A model generated the notes under the pieces. It was not told the origin of the DNA and did not search any database. It saw only the letters and a program-made list of their open reading frames with translations. Positions 25,324 to 34,860 of a stretch of DNA of 64,000 nucleotides are shown here, in pieces; positions within the stretch are counted from its first letter, which is position 1; the number at the start of each line of letters is the position of its first letter. Source of the stretch: Pseudodonghicola xiamenensis DSM 18339. GTDB lineage: Bacteria; Pseudomonadota; Alphaproteobacteria; Rhodobacterales; Rhodobacteraceae. The stretch spans positions 62,001 to 126,000 of the forward strand of contig NZ_AUBS01000007.1 of NCBI RefSeq assembly GCF_000429365.1, given 5' to 3'. Both the position numbers and the translations under genes were made by a program.

Positions 25324-25737
25324 ATGAAATCCGTCTTTCATCTGGCCTATCACGTGCGCGATCTGGATGCGGCGCGCGCCTTTTACGGCGGTATCCTTGG
25401 CTGTGCCGAGGGACGCAGCACCGACACCTGGGTGGATTTCGATTTCTTCGGGCATCAGATTTCCCTGCATCTGGGAGAGCCGTTCCAGACCACGCGGACC
25501 GGCAAGGTGGGCGATCACATGGTGATGATGCCGCATCTGGGCGTGGTTTTGCCGTTGGAGGATTGGCTGGCGCTGGCCGACCGGTTGCAGGCCGCCGGGG
25601 TGGAGTTCGACATCCCGCCGGTGGTGCGCTTCGAGGGCGAGCCGGGCGAGCAGCGCACCATGTTCTTCTTCGATCCGTCGGGCAACCCGATCGAGGTGAA
25701 GGGGTTCAGGGATTTCGCCGGGGTGTTCGCCGTCTGA
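25324..25737 (+). CDS. VOC-family (glyoxalase-fold) protein
   Basis: The 137-residue protein is a single vicinal-oxygen-chelate unit: [23 protein letters not shown] at the N-terminus, a central [13 protein letters not shown] and the C-terminal [15 protein letters not shown], whose Glu is the usual metal ligand. Such proteins include glyoxalases, dioxygenases and resistance proteins; the role here is not determined. It faces glyA across a strong bidirectional terminator. Confidence 0.83.
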   Translation: MKSVFHLAYHVRDLDAARAFYGGILGCAEGRSTDTWVDFDFFGHQISLHLGEPFQTTRTGKVGDHMVMMPHLGVVLPLEDWLALADRLQAAGVEFDIPPVVRFEGEPGEQRTMFFFDPSGNPIEVKGFRDFAGVFAV

Positions 25738-25748
25738 GACGGAAACGC

Positions 25749-25776
25749 GAAACGGCCGCCCGAAGGCGGCCGTTTC
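25749..25776. terminator. Bidirectional terminator between VOC gene and glyA
   Basis: GAAACGGCCGCC (25749-25760), loop CGAA and GGCGGCCGTTTC (25765-25776) form a perfect 12-base-pair stem between convergent genes. The A/T ends of the stem supply a short T run on either strand. Confidence 0.88.
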
Positions 25777-25795
25777 CATCTGTCGGGGCGGCCGA

Positions 25796-27088
25796 TCAGA
25801 GGTTCGGATAGAGCGGGAAGCGGGCGCAGAGCGCGGCCACTTCGGCCTTAACCTTTTCCTCGACCTCGGCATTGCCTTCGGCGCCATTTGCGGCAAGCCC
25901 GTCGACGACTTCGATGATCCAGTCGCCGATCTGACGGAATTCGGCCTCACCGAAGCCGCGGGTGGTGCCGGCGGGCGAGCCAAGGCGCACGCCCGAGGTC
26001 ACGGTCGGTTTTTCCGGGTCGAAGGGCACGCCGTTCTTGTTGCAGGTGATATGGGCGCGTTCCAGTGCCTTTTCGGTCTCGTTCCCCTTGACGCCCTTGG
26101 GGCGCAGGTCGACCAGAAGCACATGGGTGTCGGTGCCGCCAGTGACCAGATCGAGGCCGCCTTTCATCAGCTGATCGCCAAGCGCCTGGGCGTTCTTGAC
26201 CACCTGTGCGGCGTAGCCCTTGAACTCGGGGCGCAGCGCTTCGCCGAAGGCCACGGCCTTGCCGGCGATGACATGCATCAGCGGGCCGCCCTGGATGCCG
26301 GGGAAGATGGCCGAGTTGACCTTTTTGGCGATGGTCTCGTCATTGGTCAGGATCATGCCGCCGCGGGGGCCGCGCAGGGTCTTGTGGGTGGTGGTGGTCA
26401 CCACATGGGCATGCGGGAAGGGCGAGGGGTGCTGACCGCCGGCGACGAGGCCCGCGAAATGGGCCATGTCGACCATCAGATAGGCGCCGACCTCATCGGC
26501 GATTTCGCGCATCTTGGCGAAATCGACCTGACGCGGGATGGCGGAGCCGCCGGCCACGATCAGCTTGGGCTTGTTCTCCAGCGCCAGTTCGCGGATCTGA
26601 TCGTAGTCGATCCGCTGGTCCTGCTGGCGCACGCCGTATTGCACGGCATGGAACCATTTGCCCGATTGGTTCGGCTTGGCGCCATGGGTCAGGTGGCCGC
26701 CGGCGTCGAGGCTCATCCCGAGGATGGTGTCGCCGGGCTGGATCAGGGCTTGATAGACGCCCTGGTTGGCCTGGCTGCCCGAGTTCGGCTGCACGTTGAC
26801 GAACTCGCAGCCGAACAGCTGCTTGGCCCGGTCGATTGCCAGTTGTTCGGCAATGTCGACGAATTCGCAGCCGCCGTAATAGCGTTTGCCGGGATAGCCT
26901 TCGGCATATTTGTTCGTCAGGATCGAGCCCTGAGCCTCGAGCACGGCGGCGCTGACGATATTTTCGCTGGCGATCAGCTCGATCTCGTCGCGCTGGCGTC
27001 CCAGCTCAAGGCCGATGGCTTTTGCGATCTCGGGATCGCGTTCGGCAAGGGATTGGGTGAAAAAGCCGGTTTCACTGGGCGCGCTCAT
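25796..27088 (-). CDS. glyA: Serine hydroxymethyltransferase
   Basis: The 430-residue PLP enzyme interconverts serine and glycine with tetrahydrofolate and supplies one-carbon units. Visible are the N-terminal substrate region [34 protein letters not shown], the block [13 protein letters not shown] and the PLP Lys236 in [14 protein letters not shown]. The ATG at 27088 is preceded by GGGAG at 5 bases; an ATG at 27103 is also open but weaker. It is divergent from nadK; the 165 bases between hold both promoters, and no riboswitch fold is evident there. Confidence 0.97.
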   Translation of the reverse strand: MSAPSETGFFTQSLAERDPEIAKAIGLELGRQRDEIELIASENIVSAAVLEAQGSILTNKYAEGYPGKRYYGGCEFVDIAEQLAIDRAKQLFGCEFVNVQPNSGSQANQGVYQALIQPGDTILGMSLDAGGHLTHGAKPNQSGKWFHAVQYGVRQQDQRIDYDQIRELALENKPKLIVAGGSAIPRQVDFAKMREIADEVGAYLMVDMAHFAGLVAGGQHPSPFPHAHVVTTTTHKTLRGPRGGMILTNDETIAKKVNSAIFPGIQGGPLMHVIAGKAVAFGEALRPEFKGYAAQVVKNAQALGDQLMKGGLDLVTGGTDTHVLLVDLRPKGVKGNETEKALERAHITCNKNGVPFDPEKPTVTSGVRLGSPAGTTRGFGEAEFRQIGDWIIEVVDGLAANGAEGNAEVEEKVKAEVAALCARFPLYPNL

Positions 27089-27253
27089 GGTAACTCCCAT
27101 CATCTGCGGTGGATGGCGGAGTTCCTACTGGAAAGGGGGCGGCGCGAAAAGCCCGGAATGCGACGTTTCGGCAGGTTACGGCGGCAAGGCTGGTCAAGAG
27201 TGGAAAGGTATGCTTGTTTCGGAACCGATTGCGCAGCACCGGAAACTCCTGTC

Positions 27254-28015
27254 ATGACCCTGAAAATTGCGTTCCTCGCCAGTGAGGCGCCGGTGGCGCA
27301 GGCGGCGCGGGTGGATCTGGCCGCGCGCTATGGTGATAGCCCGCCGGAGGAGGCGGATGTGATCGTGGCACTTGGCGGCGACGGATTCATGCTGCGGACC
27401 CTGCATGCGACAGCGGATCTGTCGGTGCCGGTCTATGGGATGAATCGCGGCACCATCGGATTTCTGATGAACGAATATGATGAAACCGATCTTAAGGTCC
27501 GGCTGGCCGAGGCTGAGGAAGAGATCATCAATCCGCTCTCGATGACGGCGATGGACCGGCAGGGAGAGATGCACAAGGCGCTGGCGATCAACGAGGTCTC
27601 GTTGCTCAGGGCGGGGCCGCAGGCGGCCAAGCTGAAGATTTCGGTCGACGGGCGGCTCAGGCTGGCGGAACTGGTCTGCGACGGGGCGCTGCTGTCGACG
27701 CCTGCGGGATCGACAGCCTATAATTATTCGGCGCATGGGCCGATCCTGCCGATCGGGGCGGATGTGCTGGCGCTGACCGCGATCGCGGCGTTTCGGCCGC
27801 GGCGCTGGCGGGGGGCGCTGCTGCCGAAGACCGCCAAGGTTCGTTTCGACGTGCTCGAAGCCGAAAAGCGGCCGGTGATGGCGGATGCCGATTCGATCTC
27901 GATCATGGATATTGATTGGGTGGAAATCCGGTCCGAGCCGCGGGTGCGGCACCGCATCCTGTTCGATCCCGGCCACGGGCTGGAAGAACGGTTGATTTCG
28001 GAACAATTTACCTGA
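27254..28015 (+). CDS. nadK: NAD kinase
   Basis: This 253-residue protein phosphorylates NAD to NADP. It has the diagnostic GGDG (41-44, [10 protein letters not shown]), the NE motif in AINEVSLLR, and [21 protein letters not shown], which contacts the nucleotide. Length fits the short alphaproteobacterial form. The frame is open for hundreds of codons upstream as glyA antisense; MTLKIAF at 27254 gives the family N-terminus. Confidence 0.95.
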   Translation: MTLKIAFLASEAPVAQAARVDLAARYGDSPPEEADVIVALGGDGFMLRTLHATADLSVPVYGMNRGTIGFLMNEYDETDLKVRLAEAEEEIINPLSMTAMDRQGEMHKALAINEVSLLRAGPQAAKLKISVDGRLRLAELVCDGALLSTPAGSTAYNYSAHGPILPIGADVLALTAIAAFRPRRWRGALLPKTAKVRFDVLEAEKRPVMADADSISIMDIDWVEIRSEPRVRHRILFDPGHGLEERLISEQFT

Positions 28016-28194
28016 AATTTCCGGATCGACCGGGCATTTTTGCCTGTGCAGTCACAGAAACGATTGCATTTGCGTTGTATCAATCCGGCGTCTGCTAAGC
28101 GGGCTCCGGTCATAAGGCCGCCGGGTGCGATCATTACAACCAAGTGTCGATACCATTCGAGACACTGTTCAAAGTGAAACATTTTTCAAAGGTC

Positions 28195-28220
28195 CGGGCG
28201 CGGGAGATGTCCCGCGCCCG
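28195..28220. terminator. Bidirectional terminator between nadK and amidase gene
   Basis: An 11-base-pair perfect stem (CGGGCGCGGGA, loop GATG, complementary arm) is followed by AATTTTG on the plus strand. It lies 14 bases past the amidase stop and 180 bases past nadK. The 28016-28194 stretch contains nothing else I can name. Confidence 0.75.
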
Positions 28221-28233
28221 AATTTTGCCGATT

Positions 28234-29664
28234 TCAACCCATCCGGGTCCAGAGCGGATCACACATTCGGCCGATGCGGTTTTCAATGGCGATGCAGGCG
28301 TCCACGGCCAGATCCTCGCGCCAGCGGCGGGCGACGATCTGCACGTTGATCGGTTGCGGTCCCTTCGGCAGATTGGCCAATCGCGCCGGCACGCAGGCTG
28401 CAGGCAGCCCCATGTAGTTCATCGCATAGGACCAGAGTGCAGAGCCCAGAACCTCGCGCACGCCCTCGGCGCCTTCGAGGTCGCGGTCGGGGCCGAAGAA
28501 GGGCTGCGGCAGGAAGGGGGCCAGTACCAGCGGATAGTCCTGCTGGAATTCGGACCAGGCGCGGGCGTAATAGCTGCGCTTGGCCATCATCTGTAGCAGT
28601 TCCACATCCTTATACGGGACGAACTGGCGGAAATACTCGTCGAAAATATCGTTGATCTCTGCCGAGCCCTGGGCGCGGATCGCCGGCTCCATCAGCGCCA
28701 GGACCTCGCCCATCAGGGTGCGGTAGCCGACCATGCCTGCCTCGCGCAGGAGCGGCGGGTCGATGTCTTCGACCTGATAGCCGGCATCGACGAGGGCCGC
28801 GCGCGCGTCATCGAGCGCGGCGGAGACTTCCGGGTGCATCTCGAATTCGTAGGTTTCCTTGGTGAACCCTACCTTGATCGGCCCTTCCAGCGGTTCGCCG
28901 CGCCAGGGCAGGGGGGTGTGGAACGGATCGCGCGCATCCGGCGCGATCAGCGCGGGCATCGACAGATGCAGGTCGGCGGCAGAGCGCACGATCAGCCCCT
29001 GCACCGACATTGCCTGCGCCAGCATGCCGCGTTCGGCGGTCTGGCTGGGGTTGTAGGCGGCAACGCGGGACAGGCCCGGTTTCACCGTGACCGCGCCATT
29101 GGCGGCCGCCGGAAACCGCAGCGATCCTCCGATATCGTTGCCATGGGCAAGCGCGCCGATCCCGGCCATCACCGCGGCGCCGGCCCCTCCTGACGATCCG
29201 CCGGCCGAAATATGATCACCCCAGGGGTTGTTGGTGCGCCCGAACAGCGGGTTATCGGTATCGGCGCGAAAGGAAAACTCGGGCGTGTTGGTGCGCCCGA
29301 TCACCACGGCGCCGGCCTTCAGCAGGTTGCTGACCACCGGGGCGTCGCCCGGCGCGATGACGTCTTTCAGCGCCACGACGCCATTGGAGTTGGCCTGCCC
29401 CTTCTGATCTACGTTGATCTTGATGGTTACCGCTACGCCATGGAGCGGTCCGCAAGGGGCACCGGCGGCCCGGGCCCGGTCCAGGTCTCTGGCGCGGGCG
29501 CGTGCCTCTTCTGCGAGCGGTACGACAACAGCATTCAGAGCGGGGTTTGCCGCCTCCATCCGGGCGAGGTTCGCCTCGGTCACGGCTTCGGCGGTCACAT
29601 CGCCGGCGATGGTGCTGGCGGCGGTTTCGGTGGCGCTCAGGCGCCAGAGGTCTTTATTTGACAT
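28234..29664 (-). CDS. Amidase (amidase-signature family)
   Basis: The 476-residue enzyme has the Ser-cisSer-Lys triad of the amidase signature family: Lys82 in VTIKINVDQKG, Ser157 in SAGGSSGGAG and the nucleophile Ser181 in NDIGGSLRFPAAANG. It hydrolyses an amide to acid and ammonia. GatA is unlikely, because there are no gatB or gatC neighbours and the C-terminal half differs. The substrate is unknown. It stands alone; nadK converges on it, and prpE lies upstream in the same direction, separated by 176 bases. Confidence 0.9.
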   Translation of the reverse strand: MSNKDLWRLSATETAASTIAGDVTAEAVTEANLARMEAANPALNAVVVPLAEEARARARDLDRARAAGAPCGPLHGVAVTIKINVDQKGQANSNGVVALKDVIAPGDAPVVSNLLKAGAVVIGRTNTPEFSFRADTDNPLFGRTNNPWGDHISAGGSSGGAGAAVMAGIGALAHGNDIGGSLRFPAAANGAVTVKPGLSRVAAYNPSQTAERGMLAQAMSVQGLIVRSAADLHLSMPALIAPDARDPFHTPLPWRGEPLEGPIKVGFTKETYEFEMHPEVSAALDDARAALVDAGYQVEDIDPPLLREAGMVGYRTLMGEVLALMEPAIRAQGSAEINDIFDEYFRQFVPYKDVELLQMMAKRSYYARAWSEFQQDYPLVLAPFLPQPFFGPDRDLEGAEGVREVLGSALWSYAMNYMGLPAACVPARLANLPKGPQPINVQIVARRWREDLAVDACIAIENRIGRMCDPLWTRMG

Positions 29665-29797
29665 GTGATTTCATCTCCTGCGGCGGGCAGCCTAAGCCCA
29701 ATGCGGGAGAGTGCAAGCGGTTCCAGGCGATCGCGTGGAGCCGCATCGGGGATCGGGGCCGCGCTGCGACGCGCGGCTCCGATTTTTGCGCAAGTAC

Positions 29798-29847
29798 AGG
29801 CCAATCGTTGGCCAATCTCTGGCCGATCTCTGGCCTGACCTCAGGCC
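29798..29847. repeat. 11-base near-tandem repeat ending in a hairpin at the prpE stop
   Basis: Four units start with (A/T)GGCC at 29798, 29809, 29820 and 29831, with consensus TGGCCAATCTC. The last unit merges into GGCCTGA-CC-TCAGGCC (29832-29847), which overlaps the prpE stop codon at 29841-29843. It could act as a terminator for prpE. Confidence 0.55.
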
Positions 29848-31733
29848 TTGGCGTAACCGATGCTTTGCAGCGCCAGCTTGATCTCGTCCAGAATGGCGGG
29901 ATCGTCGATGGTCGCGGGCATCTTGAACTCCTTGCCATCGGCAATCGACACCATGGTGCCGCGCAGGATTTTGCCCGAACGCGTCTTGGGCAGCCGATCG
30001 ACCACCACGGCCAGCTTGAAAGCGGCCACCGGGCCGATCTGGTCGCGAACGAGTTGGACGCATTCCTTGATGATGTCCTCATGCGGGCGATCGGTGCCGG
30101 CGTTCAGGCACAGAAAGCCCAGCGGAAGCTGTCCCTTGAGATCGTCGGTGACGCCGATCACCGCGCATTCGGCAACATCGGGGTGGGAGGCCAGAACCTC
30201 CTCCATCCCGCCGGTGGACAGGCGGTGGCCGGCCACGTTGATCACGTCATCGGTGCGCGCCATGATATAAAGATAGCCGTCTTCATCCATGATCCCCGCG
30301 TCGCCGGTTTCGTAATAACCGGGGAAATTGGTGAGATAGGATTTGATATAGCGATCTTCCGCCTGCCACAGCGTCGGCAAGGTGCCCGGTGGCAGTGGCA
30401 GTTTGATAGCGATGGCGCCCAGTTCGCCGGGTTTCACCGGATGGCCGCCCTCGTCGAGGATCTGGACATCATAGCCCGGCATCGGCACCGAGGGCGAGCC
30501 CAGCTTGACCGGCAGTTCCTCGATCCCCAGCGGGTTGGCGGCGATCGCCCAGCCGGTTTCGGTCTGCCACCAGTGGTCGATCACCGGCACCTTCAGTTGG
30601 GTCTGCGCCCAGGTGATGGTGTCGGGGTCGGCGCGCTCGCCGGCTAGGTAGACCTGCTTGAGGCAGGACAGATCGTACTTCCCGATCAGTTCGCCCTTCG
30701 GATCCTCGCGCTTGACGGCACGGAAGGCGGTGGGGGCGGTGAAGAAGCTTTTCACCTTATGCTCGGAGATCACCCGCCAGAAGGTACCGGCATCGGGGGT
30801 GCCCACCGGCTTGCCCTCGAACACGATGGTGGTGTTGCCGTGGATCAGCGGCGCATAGCAGATATAGCTGTGGCCCACGACCCAACCCACGTCGGAGGCG
30901 GCCCAGAACACATCACCGGGGTCGACGTTGTAGACGTTCTTCATCGTCCAGTTCAGCGCTACCAGCTGGCCGGCGGTGTGGCGGATCACCCCCTTGGGCT
31001 GGCCGGTGGTGCCAGATGTGTAAAGGATATAGGCTGGGTGATTGCCGTCGACCGGCACGCAGTCGGCGGGTTCGACCCCGTATTGGAAGCCATGCCAGTT
31101 GAAATCGCGGCCCTCTTCCAAGTGCGCAACCTCTTGTTCGCGCTGGAAGATCACGCAGAAATCCGGCTGGTGGGTCGAGAGTTCCAGCGCACCGTCGAGC
31201 AGCGGCTTGTAATGCACCACGCGGCCCGGTTCGATGCCGCAGGAGGCGGCGATGATGCACTTGGGTTTGCAATCGTCGATCCGCACTGCCAGCTCATGGG
31301 CGGCAAAGCCGCCGAAGACCACGGAATGGACGGCGCCGATGCGCGAACAGGCCAACATCGCCTCAAGTGCCTGCGGGATCATCGGCATGTAGATGATTAC
31401 TCGGTCGCCCTTTTCTACGCCCTTGGCGCGCAGCGCGCCGGCCAGGCTTGCCACGCGGTTGCGCAGTTCCACATAGGAAATCCAGCGTTTGGTCTGGGTG
31501 ACCGGGCTGTCGTGGATAATGGCGATCTGTTCGCCGCGGCCGGCTTCGACATGCCGGTCGACCGCGTTCCAACAGGTGTTGACCTGCGCGTCTGAAAACC
31601 ATTCGTAGATCGGCGCCTTGTCGTCGAACAGCGCCTTCGAGGGGGGCTTGACCCAGTCGATCGACTGCGCCGCGTCCATCCAGAAGGCCTCGGGATCCTG
31701 TTGCCAGCCCGCGTAGACGTCCTTGTATGCCAT
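29841..31733 (-). CDS. prpE: Propionyl-CoA synthetase
   Basis: The 630-residue AMP-forming enzyme belongs to the acetyl/propionyl-CoA synthetase group. The N-terminal DPEAFWMDAAQSIDW matches PrpE. The P-loop is YILYTSGTTGQPKG, then WWQTETGW, YETGDAGIMDEDGYLYIMARTDDVINVAGHRLSTG and the catalytic Lys588 in KTRSGKILRGT. It activates propionate, feeding the methylmalonyl-CoA or methylcitrate route. Octamers TTTGCAAA lie 130-185 bases upstream. Acetyl-CoA synthetase is excluded mainly by the N-terminus and length. Confidence 0.92.
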   Translation of the reverse strand: MAYKDVYAGWQQDPEAFWMDAAQSIDWVKPPSKALFDDKAPIYEWFSDAQVNTCWNAVDRHVEAGRGEQIAIIHDSPVTQTKRWISYVELRNRVASLAGALRAKGVEKGDRVIIYMPMIPQALEAMLACSRIGAVHSVVFGGFAAHELAVRIDDCKPKCIIAASCGIEPGRVVHYKPLLDGALELSTHQPDFCVIFQREQEVAHLEEGRDFNWHGFQYGVEPADCVPVDGNHPAYILYTSGTTGQPKGVIRHTAGQLVALNWTMKNVYNVDPGDVFWAASDVGWVVGHSYICYAPLIHGNTTIVFEGKPVGTPDAGTFWRVISEHKVKSFFTAPTAFRAVKREDPKGELIGKYDLSCLKQVYLAGERADPDTITWAQTQLKVPVIDHWWQTETGWAIAANPLGIEELPVKLGSPSVPMPGYDVQILDEGGHPVKPGELGAIAIKLPLPPGTLPTLWQAEDRYIKSYLTNFPGYYETGDAGIMDEDGYLYIMARTDDVINVAGHRLSTGGMEEVLASHPDVAECAVIGVTDDLKGQLPLGFLCLNAGTDRPHEDIIKECVQLVRDQIGPVAAFKLAVVVDRLPKTRSGKILRGTMVSIADGKEFKMPATIDDPAILDEIKLALQSIGYAKA

Positions 31734-31860
31734 GGTATTCCCTCCTCTAGCGTCCTCGTTTTGTTACGAGCCACATTGCCCCGGGGCAAGGCACCAGCGG
31801 GCCTAAGCGTCAGTTTATCGCAATAAAGTTGCCGGGAGGAGGTTCAAGGGGCAGGAAAGT

Positions 31861-31919
31861 TTTGCAAATGCAGTAAAGCCTCGGGGTTTACAGCAAATGA
31901 TTTTCCGATTTTGCAAAAT
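31861..31919. promoter_or_regulatory. TTTGCAAA sites upstream of prpE, candidate short-chain fatty acyl regulator sites
   Basis: TTTGCAAA occurs at 31861-31868 and within the perfect palindrome ATTTTGCAAAAT (31908-31919); a weaker GTTGCAAAC is at 31935-31943. The ScfR-family regulator PccR of Rhodobacter sphaeroides is known to use paired TTTGCAAA octamers at propionyl-CoA genes. Here the octamers are single and further apart, so the assignment is tentative. Confidence 0.45.
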
Positions 31920-31923
31920 TAAA

Positions 31924-31956
31924 GGCGGGCGGAAGTTGCAAACTTCACCGCCCGCC
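31924..31956 (-). terminator. Rho-independent terminator of maeB
   Basis: GGCGGGCGG (31924-31932) pairs with CCGCCCGCC (31948-31956), and an inner AAGTT/AACTT extends the stem. On the minus strand it is followed by TTTAATTTT. It lies 28 bases after the maeB stop. Confidence 0.85.
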
Positions 31957-31984
31957 TGATTCGTCCCGATTCCGGGAGGCTCGA

Positions 31985-34258
31985 TCAGCCGTAATGCGCG
32001 ACCGGGGTGCCGGCGATGGCGCTCATGTTCAGCAGGCCCCGGGTGGTGATCGACGGGGTCACGATATGGGCGCGGTTGCCCATGCCCATCAGGACCGGCC
32101 CGACTTCGAGCCCGCCGCCCTTCATTTTCAGGATGTTGCGCACGCCCGAGGCCGCATCGGTATTGGCGAAGACCAGCACATTGGCCGCGCCCTGCATGCG
32201 GGTGTCGGGGAAGATCCGTTCGCGCAGATCGGCGTCGAGTGCGGCGTCGATATGCATCTCGCCCTCGTAGGAGAAGTTGCGCGGTTCGGAATCCAGGATT
32301 TCCAGCGCGGCGCGCATCCGCTGGCCGGTGTCGCAGTTCAGATTGCCGAATTGCGAATGCGAACACAGCGCGATGTTCGGCGCCAGGCCGAAGCGGCGCA
32401 CGTGGCGGGCGGCGCCGATCACGGTTTCGGTGATCTGTTCCGGCGTCGGTTCAGCGTGCACATGGGTGTCGGCGATGAACAGCGGCCCGTCCTCGAGGAT
32501 CATCAGGCTGAGCGCGCCGACCGGGTGCAGCTCATCAGTGCCCAGCACCTGCTGCACATAGTTCAGGTGCCACAGATACTGGCCGAAGGTGCCGCAGATT
32601 AGGCTGTCGGCCTCGTTCCGCTGCACCATGACGGCGCCGATCGCGGTGGTATTGGTGCGCATGATGGCGCGGGCCAGATCGGGGGTGACGCCGCGGCGCG
32701 ACATCAGCGAATGATAGGTGCCCCAATAGTCGCGATATCGTGGGTCGTCCTGCGGGTTGACGATCTCGAAATCGCGTCCCGGGCGGATGGTCAGACCGTA
32801 GCGTTCGCAGCGTTGTTCGATCACGTCGGGACGGCCGATCAGGATCGGGGTTTCCGTGGTTTCCTCAAGCACCGCCTGCGAGGCGCGCAGAACGCGCTCG
32901 TCCTCGCCCTCGGCAAAGACGATGCGGCGGCTGGCGGTCCTGGCGGCGTCGAACACCGGGCGCATCATCATGGCGGATTTGAATACCGAGCCGTTCAACT
33001 TTTGCTTATAGGCCTCGATATCCTCAAGCGGGCGGCTGGCGACGCCACTGTCCATCGCCGCCTTGGCCACGGCGGTGGCGACGGTGCCGATCAGGCGAGG
33101 ATCGAAGGGTTTGGGGATCAGGTAATCGGGGCCGAAGGTCAGCTGTTCGCCGCGATAGGCCGCTGCCGCCTCGGCGCTGGTGGTGGTGCGGGCAAGCTGG
33201 GCGATGCCGTCGATGCAGGCAATCTGCATCTCGTCATTGATCTCGGTCGCGCCGACATCCAGCGCGCCGCGGAAGATGAAGGGAAAGCACAGGACGTTGT
33301 TGACCTGGTTGGGGTAATCCGACCGCCCCGTTGCGATGATCGCATCGGGGGCCACCGCGCGGGCCTCCTCTGGCAGGATTTCCGGTGTGGGGTTGGCCAG
33401 CGCGAAGATGATCGGGCGGGCGGCCATCTTGGCCACCATTTCGGGTTTCAGAACATTGGGGCCGGAGAGGCCAAGGAACATGTCGGCTCCCTCGATCACC
33501 TGATCGAGATCGCGCAGGTCGGTGTTTTGCGCGTAGGCCGCCTTTTGCGGGTTCATGTCCTCGTTCCGGCCCTCATGGACCAGGCCGTGGATGTCGCAGA
33601 GCCAGACGTTTTCCCGCTTCACCCCGAGCTTGAGCAGCATGTTCAGGCAGGCGATCCCGGCGGCGCCGCCACCGGTGGAGACGATCTTGATGTCCTCGAA
33701 TTTCTTGCCCGCGACATGCAGCGCGTTCTTGGCGGCGGCCCCCACCACGATGGCGGTGCCGTGCTGGTCGTCGTGGAATACCGGGATGTTCATCCGCTCG
33801 CGGCAGATCTTCTCGACGATGAAACAGTCGGGCGCCTTGATATCCTCAAGGTTGATGGCGCCGAAGGTCGGTTCCATCGCGCAGACGATCTCGGCCAGCT
33901 TTTCCGGATCGGGCTGGTTCAGTTCGATATCGAAACAGTCGATATTGGCGAATTTCTTGAACAGGACCGCCTTGCCTTCCATCACCGGCTTGGAGGCCAG
34001 CGCGCCGATATTCCCCAGCCCCAGAACCGCGGTGCCGTTGCTGACCACGGCCACCAGATTGCCGCGCGCGGTATAGCGTGCCGAGTTGGCCGGATCGGCC
34101 TTGATCTCGAGACAGGCTTCGGCCACGCCCGGGGAATAGGCGCGGCTGAGGTCGCGGCCGTTGGCCATCGGTTTGGTCGCCCGGATCTCGAGTTTCCCGG
34201 GTTTGGGATACTCGTGATAGAACAGGGCCGCCTGACGCAAGTTCTGGTGATCGGTCAT
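31985..34258 (-). CDS. maeB: NADP-dependent malic enzyme, MaeB type with phosphotransacetylase-like domain
   Basis: The 757-residue protein joins a malic enzyme domain (about 1-430: [57 protein letters not shown], and the NADP motif [10 protein letters not shown]) to a C-terminal phosphate-acetyltransferase-like domain ([21 protein letters not shown] to [17 protein letters not shown]). It decarboxylates malate to pyruvate with NADP. In this fusion class the second domain is usually regulatory rather than an active transacetylase. The start MTDHQNL gives the normal length. It is read toward prpE, and both may serve C3/C4 carbon flow. Confidence 0.95.
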   Translation of the reverse strand: MTDHQNLRQAALFYHEYPKPGKLEIRATKPMANGRDLSRAYSPGVAEACLEIKADPANSARYTARGNLVAVVSNGTAVLGLGNIGALASKPVMEGKAVLFKKFANIDCFDIELNQPDPEKLAEIVCAMEPTFGAINLEDIKAPDCFIVEKICRERMNIPVFHDDQHGTAIVVGAAAKNALHVAGKKFEDIKIVSTGGGAAGIACLNMLLKLGVKRENVWLCDIHGLVHEGRNEDMNPQKAAYAQNTDLRDLDQVIEGADMFLGLSGPNVLKPEMVAKMAARPIIFALANPTPEILPEEARAVAPDAIIATGRSDYPNQVNNVLCFPFIFRGALDVGATEINDEMQIACIDGIAQLARTTTSAEAAAAYRGEQLTFGPDYLIPKPFDPRLIGTVATAVAKAAMDSGVASRPLEDIEAYKQKLNGSVFKSAMMMRPVFDAARTASRRIVFAEGEDERVLRASQAVLEETTETPILIGRPDVIEQRCERYGLTIRPGRDFEIVNPQDDPRYRDYWGTYHSLMSRRGVTPDLARAIMRTNTTAIGAVMVQRNEADSLICGTFGQYLWHLNYVQQVLGTDELHPVGALSLMILEDGPLFIADTHVHAEPTPEQITETVIGAARHVRRFGLAPNIALCSHSQFGNLNCDTGQRMRAALEILDSEPRNFSYEGEMHIDAALDADLRERIFPDTRMQGAANVLVFANTDAASGVRNILKMKGGGLEVGPVLMGMGNRAHIVTPSITTRGLLNMSAIAGTPVAHYG

Positions 34259-34274
34259 CTGAGGTGCTCCGTTG

Positions 34275-34304
34275 GAGGTATAGTTTAATGTTAAACCTCT
34301 TTTT
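34275..34304 (+). promoter_or_regulatory. Hairpin with T tract between maeB and cdd
   Basis: GAGGT (34275-34279) can pair with ACCTC (34295-34299), with an inner TTAA/TTAA helix, and TTTTT follows at the end of the stem. The core GTTTAATGTTAAAC (34283-34296) is an inverted repeat lying 25 bases upstream of the maeB ATG. It may be a maeB operator on one strand or a terminator/attenuator before the cdd operon on the other. Confidence 0.4.
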
Positions 34305-34463
34305 CGGCGGGCGAAACCGCCGAATTTCCCGCTGGCGGAAATCACCGGTGGGGCGCCGGCCCGGCGGGCCTGTGCTGGGTGCTGCGGCGCGGCCTTTGCC
34401 TTGCCCCTCTTGCATCCGCGGGCCAGGCTCGCAAGATGGGCGTAAAACACGCCGGAGAGTCCC

Positions 34464-34856
34464 ATGACCCTGAAAGCCGCAGCCACTGCTGTATTCCAGA
34501 ATGCCTATGCGCCTTATTCCAAGTTCAAGGTCGGGGCGGCGATCCGCGCGGCCTCGGGGACCATATACGCCGGTTGCAATGTCGAAAATGTGTCTTACCC
34601 GGAAGGCACCTGCGCCGAGGCCGGGGCGATTGCCGCGATGGTCGCCGCAGGCGAGACCGAACTGACCGAGGTTTATGTGATCGCCGAGTCTCCGATGCCG
34701 ATATCGCCCTGCGGCGGTTGCCGCCAGAAGCTGGTGGAATTCGGCAAGGGCCATGTACCGGTGATCATGGGTACCATCGCCGGGGAGGAGCAGGTGATGA
34801 CGCTGGCCGATCTTCTGCCGGGCGCCTTCAATACAGATCACATGAAAAAGAGCTGA
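34464..34856 (+). CDS. cdd: Cytidine deaminase
   Basis: The 130-residue tetrameric-type cytidine deaminase has zinc ligands Cys50 (GTCAEAGA, with catalytic Glu52), Cys83 and Cys86 (SPCGGCRQ). It converts cytidine and deoxycytidine to uridine and deoxyuridine. It begins a four-gene pyrimidine salvage cluster; deoA starts 4 bases after its stop. A GGAGAG site precedes the ATG. Confidence 0.95.
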   Translation: MTLKAAATAVFQNAYAPYSKFKVGAAIRAASGTIYAGCNVENVSYPEGTCAEAGAIAAMVAAGETELTEVYVIAESPMPISPCGGCRQKLVEFGKGHVPVIMGTIAGEEQVMTLADLLPGAFNTDHMKKS

Positions 34857-34860
34857 TCCG

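Noticed and set aside
23878..25983. A minus-strand frame of 701 codons
   Set aside because: Only the last 252 codons form the YbfF-like esterase; the rest is antisense to the anchored protein, VOC gene and glyA end.
27089..27253. A possible riboswitch between glyA and nadK
   Set aside because: No glycine, SAM or SAH riboswitch core or conserved stem could be recognised in either direction.
34274..34300. A tRNA D-arm-like sequence (GGTATAGTTTAATGTTAAAC)
   Set aside because: It resembles the D-arm of the tRNA-Gly at 18571, but no anticodon arm, T-arm or acceptor pairing follows; the palindrome explains the likeness.
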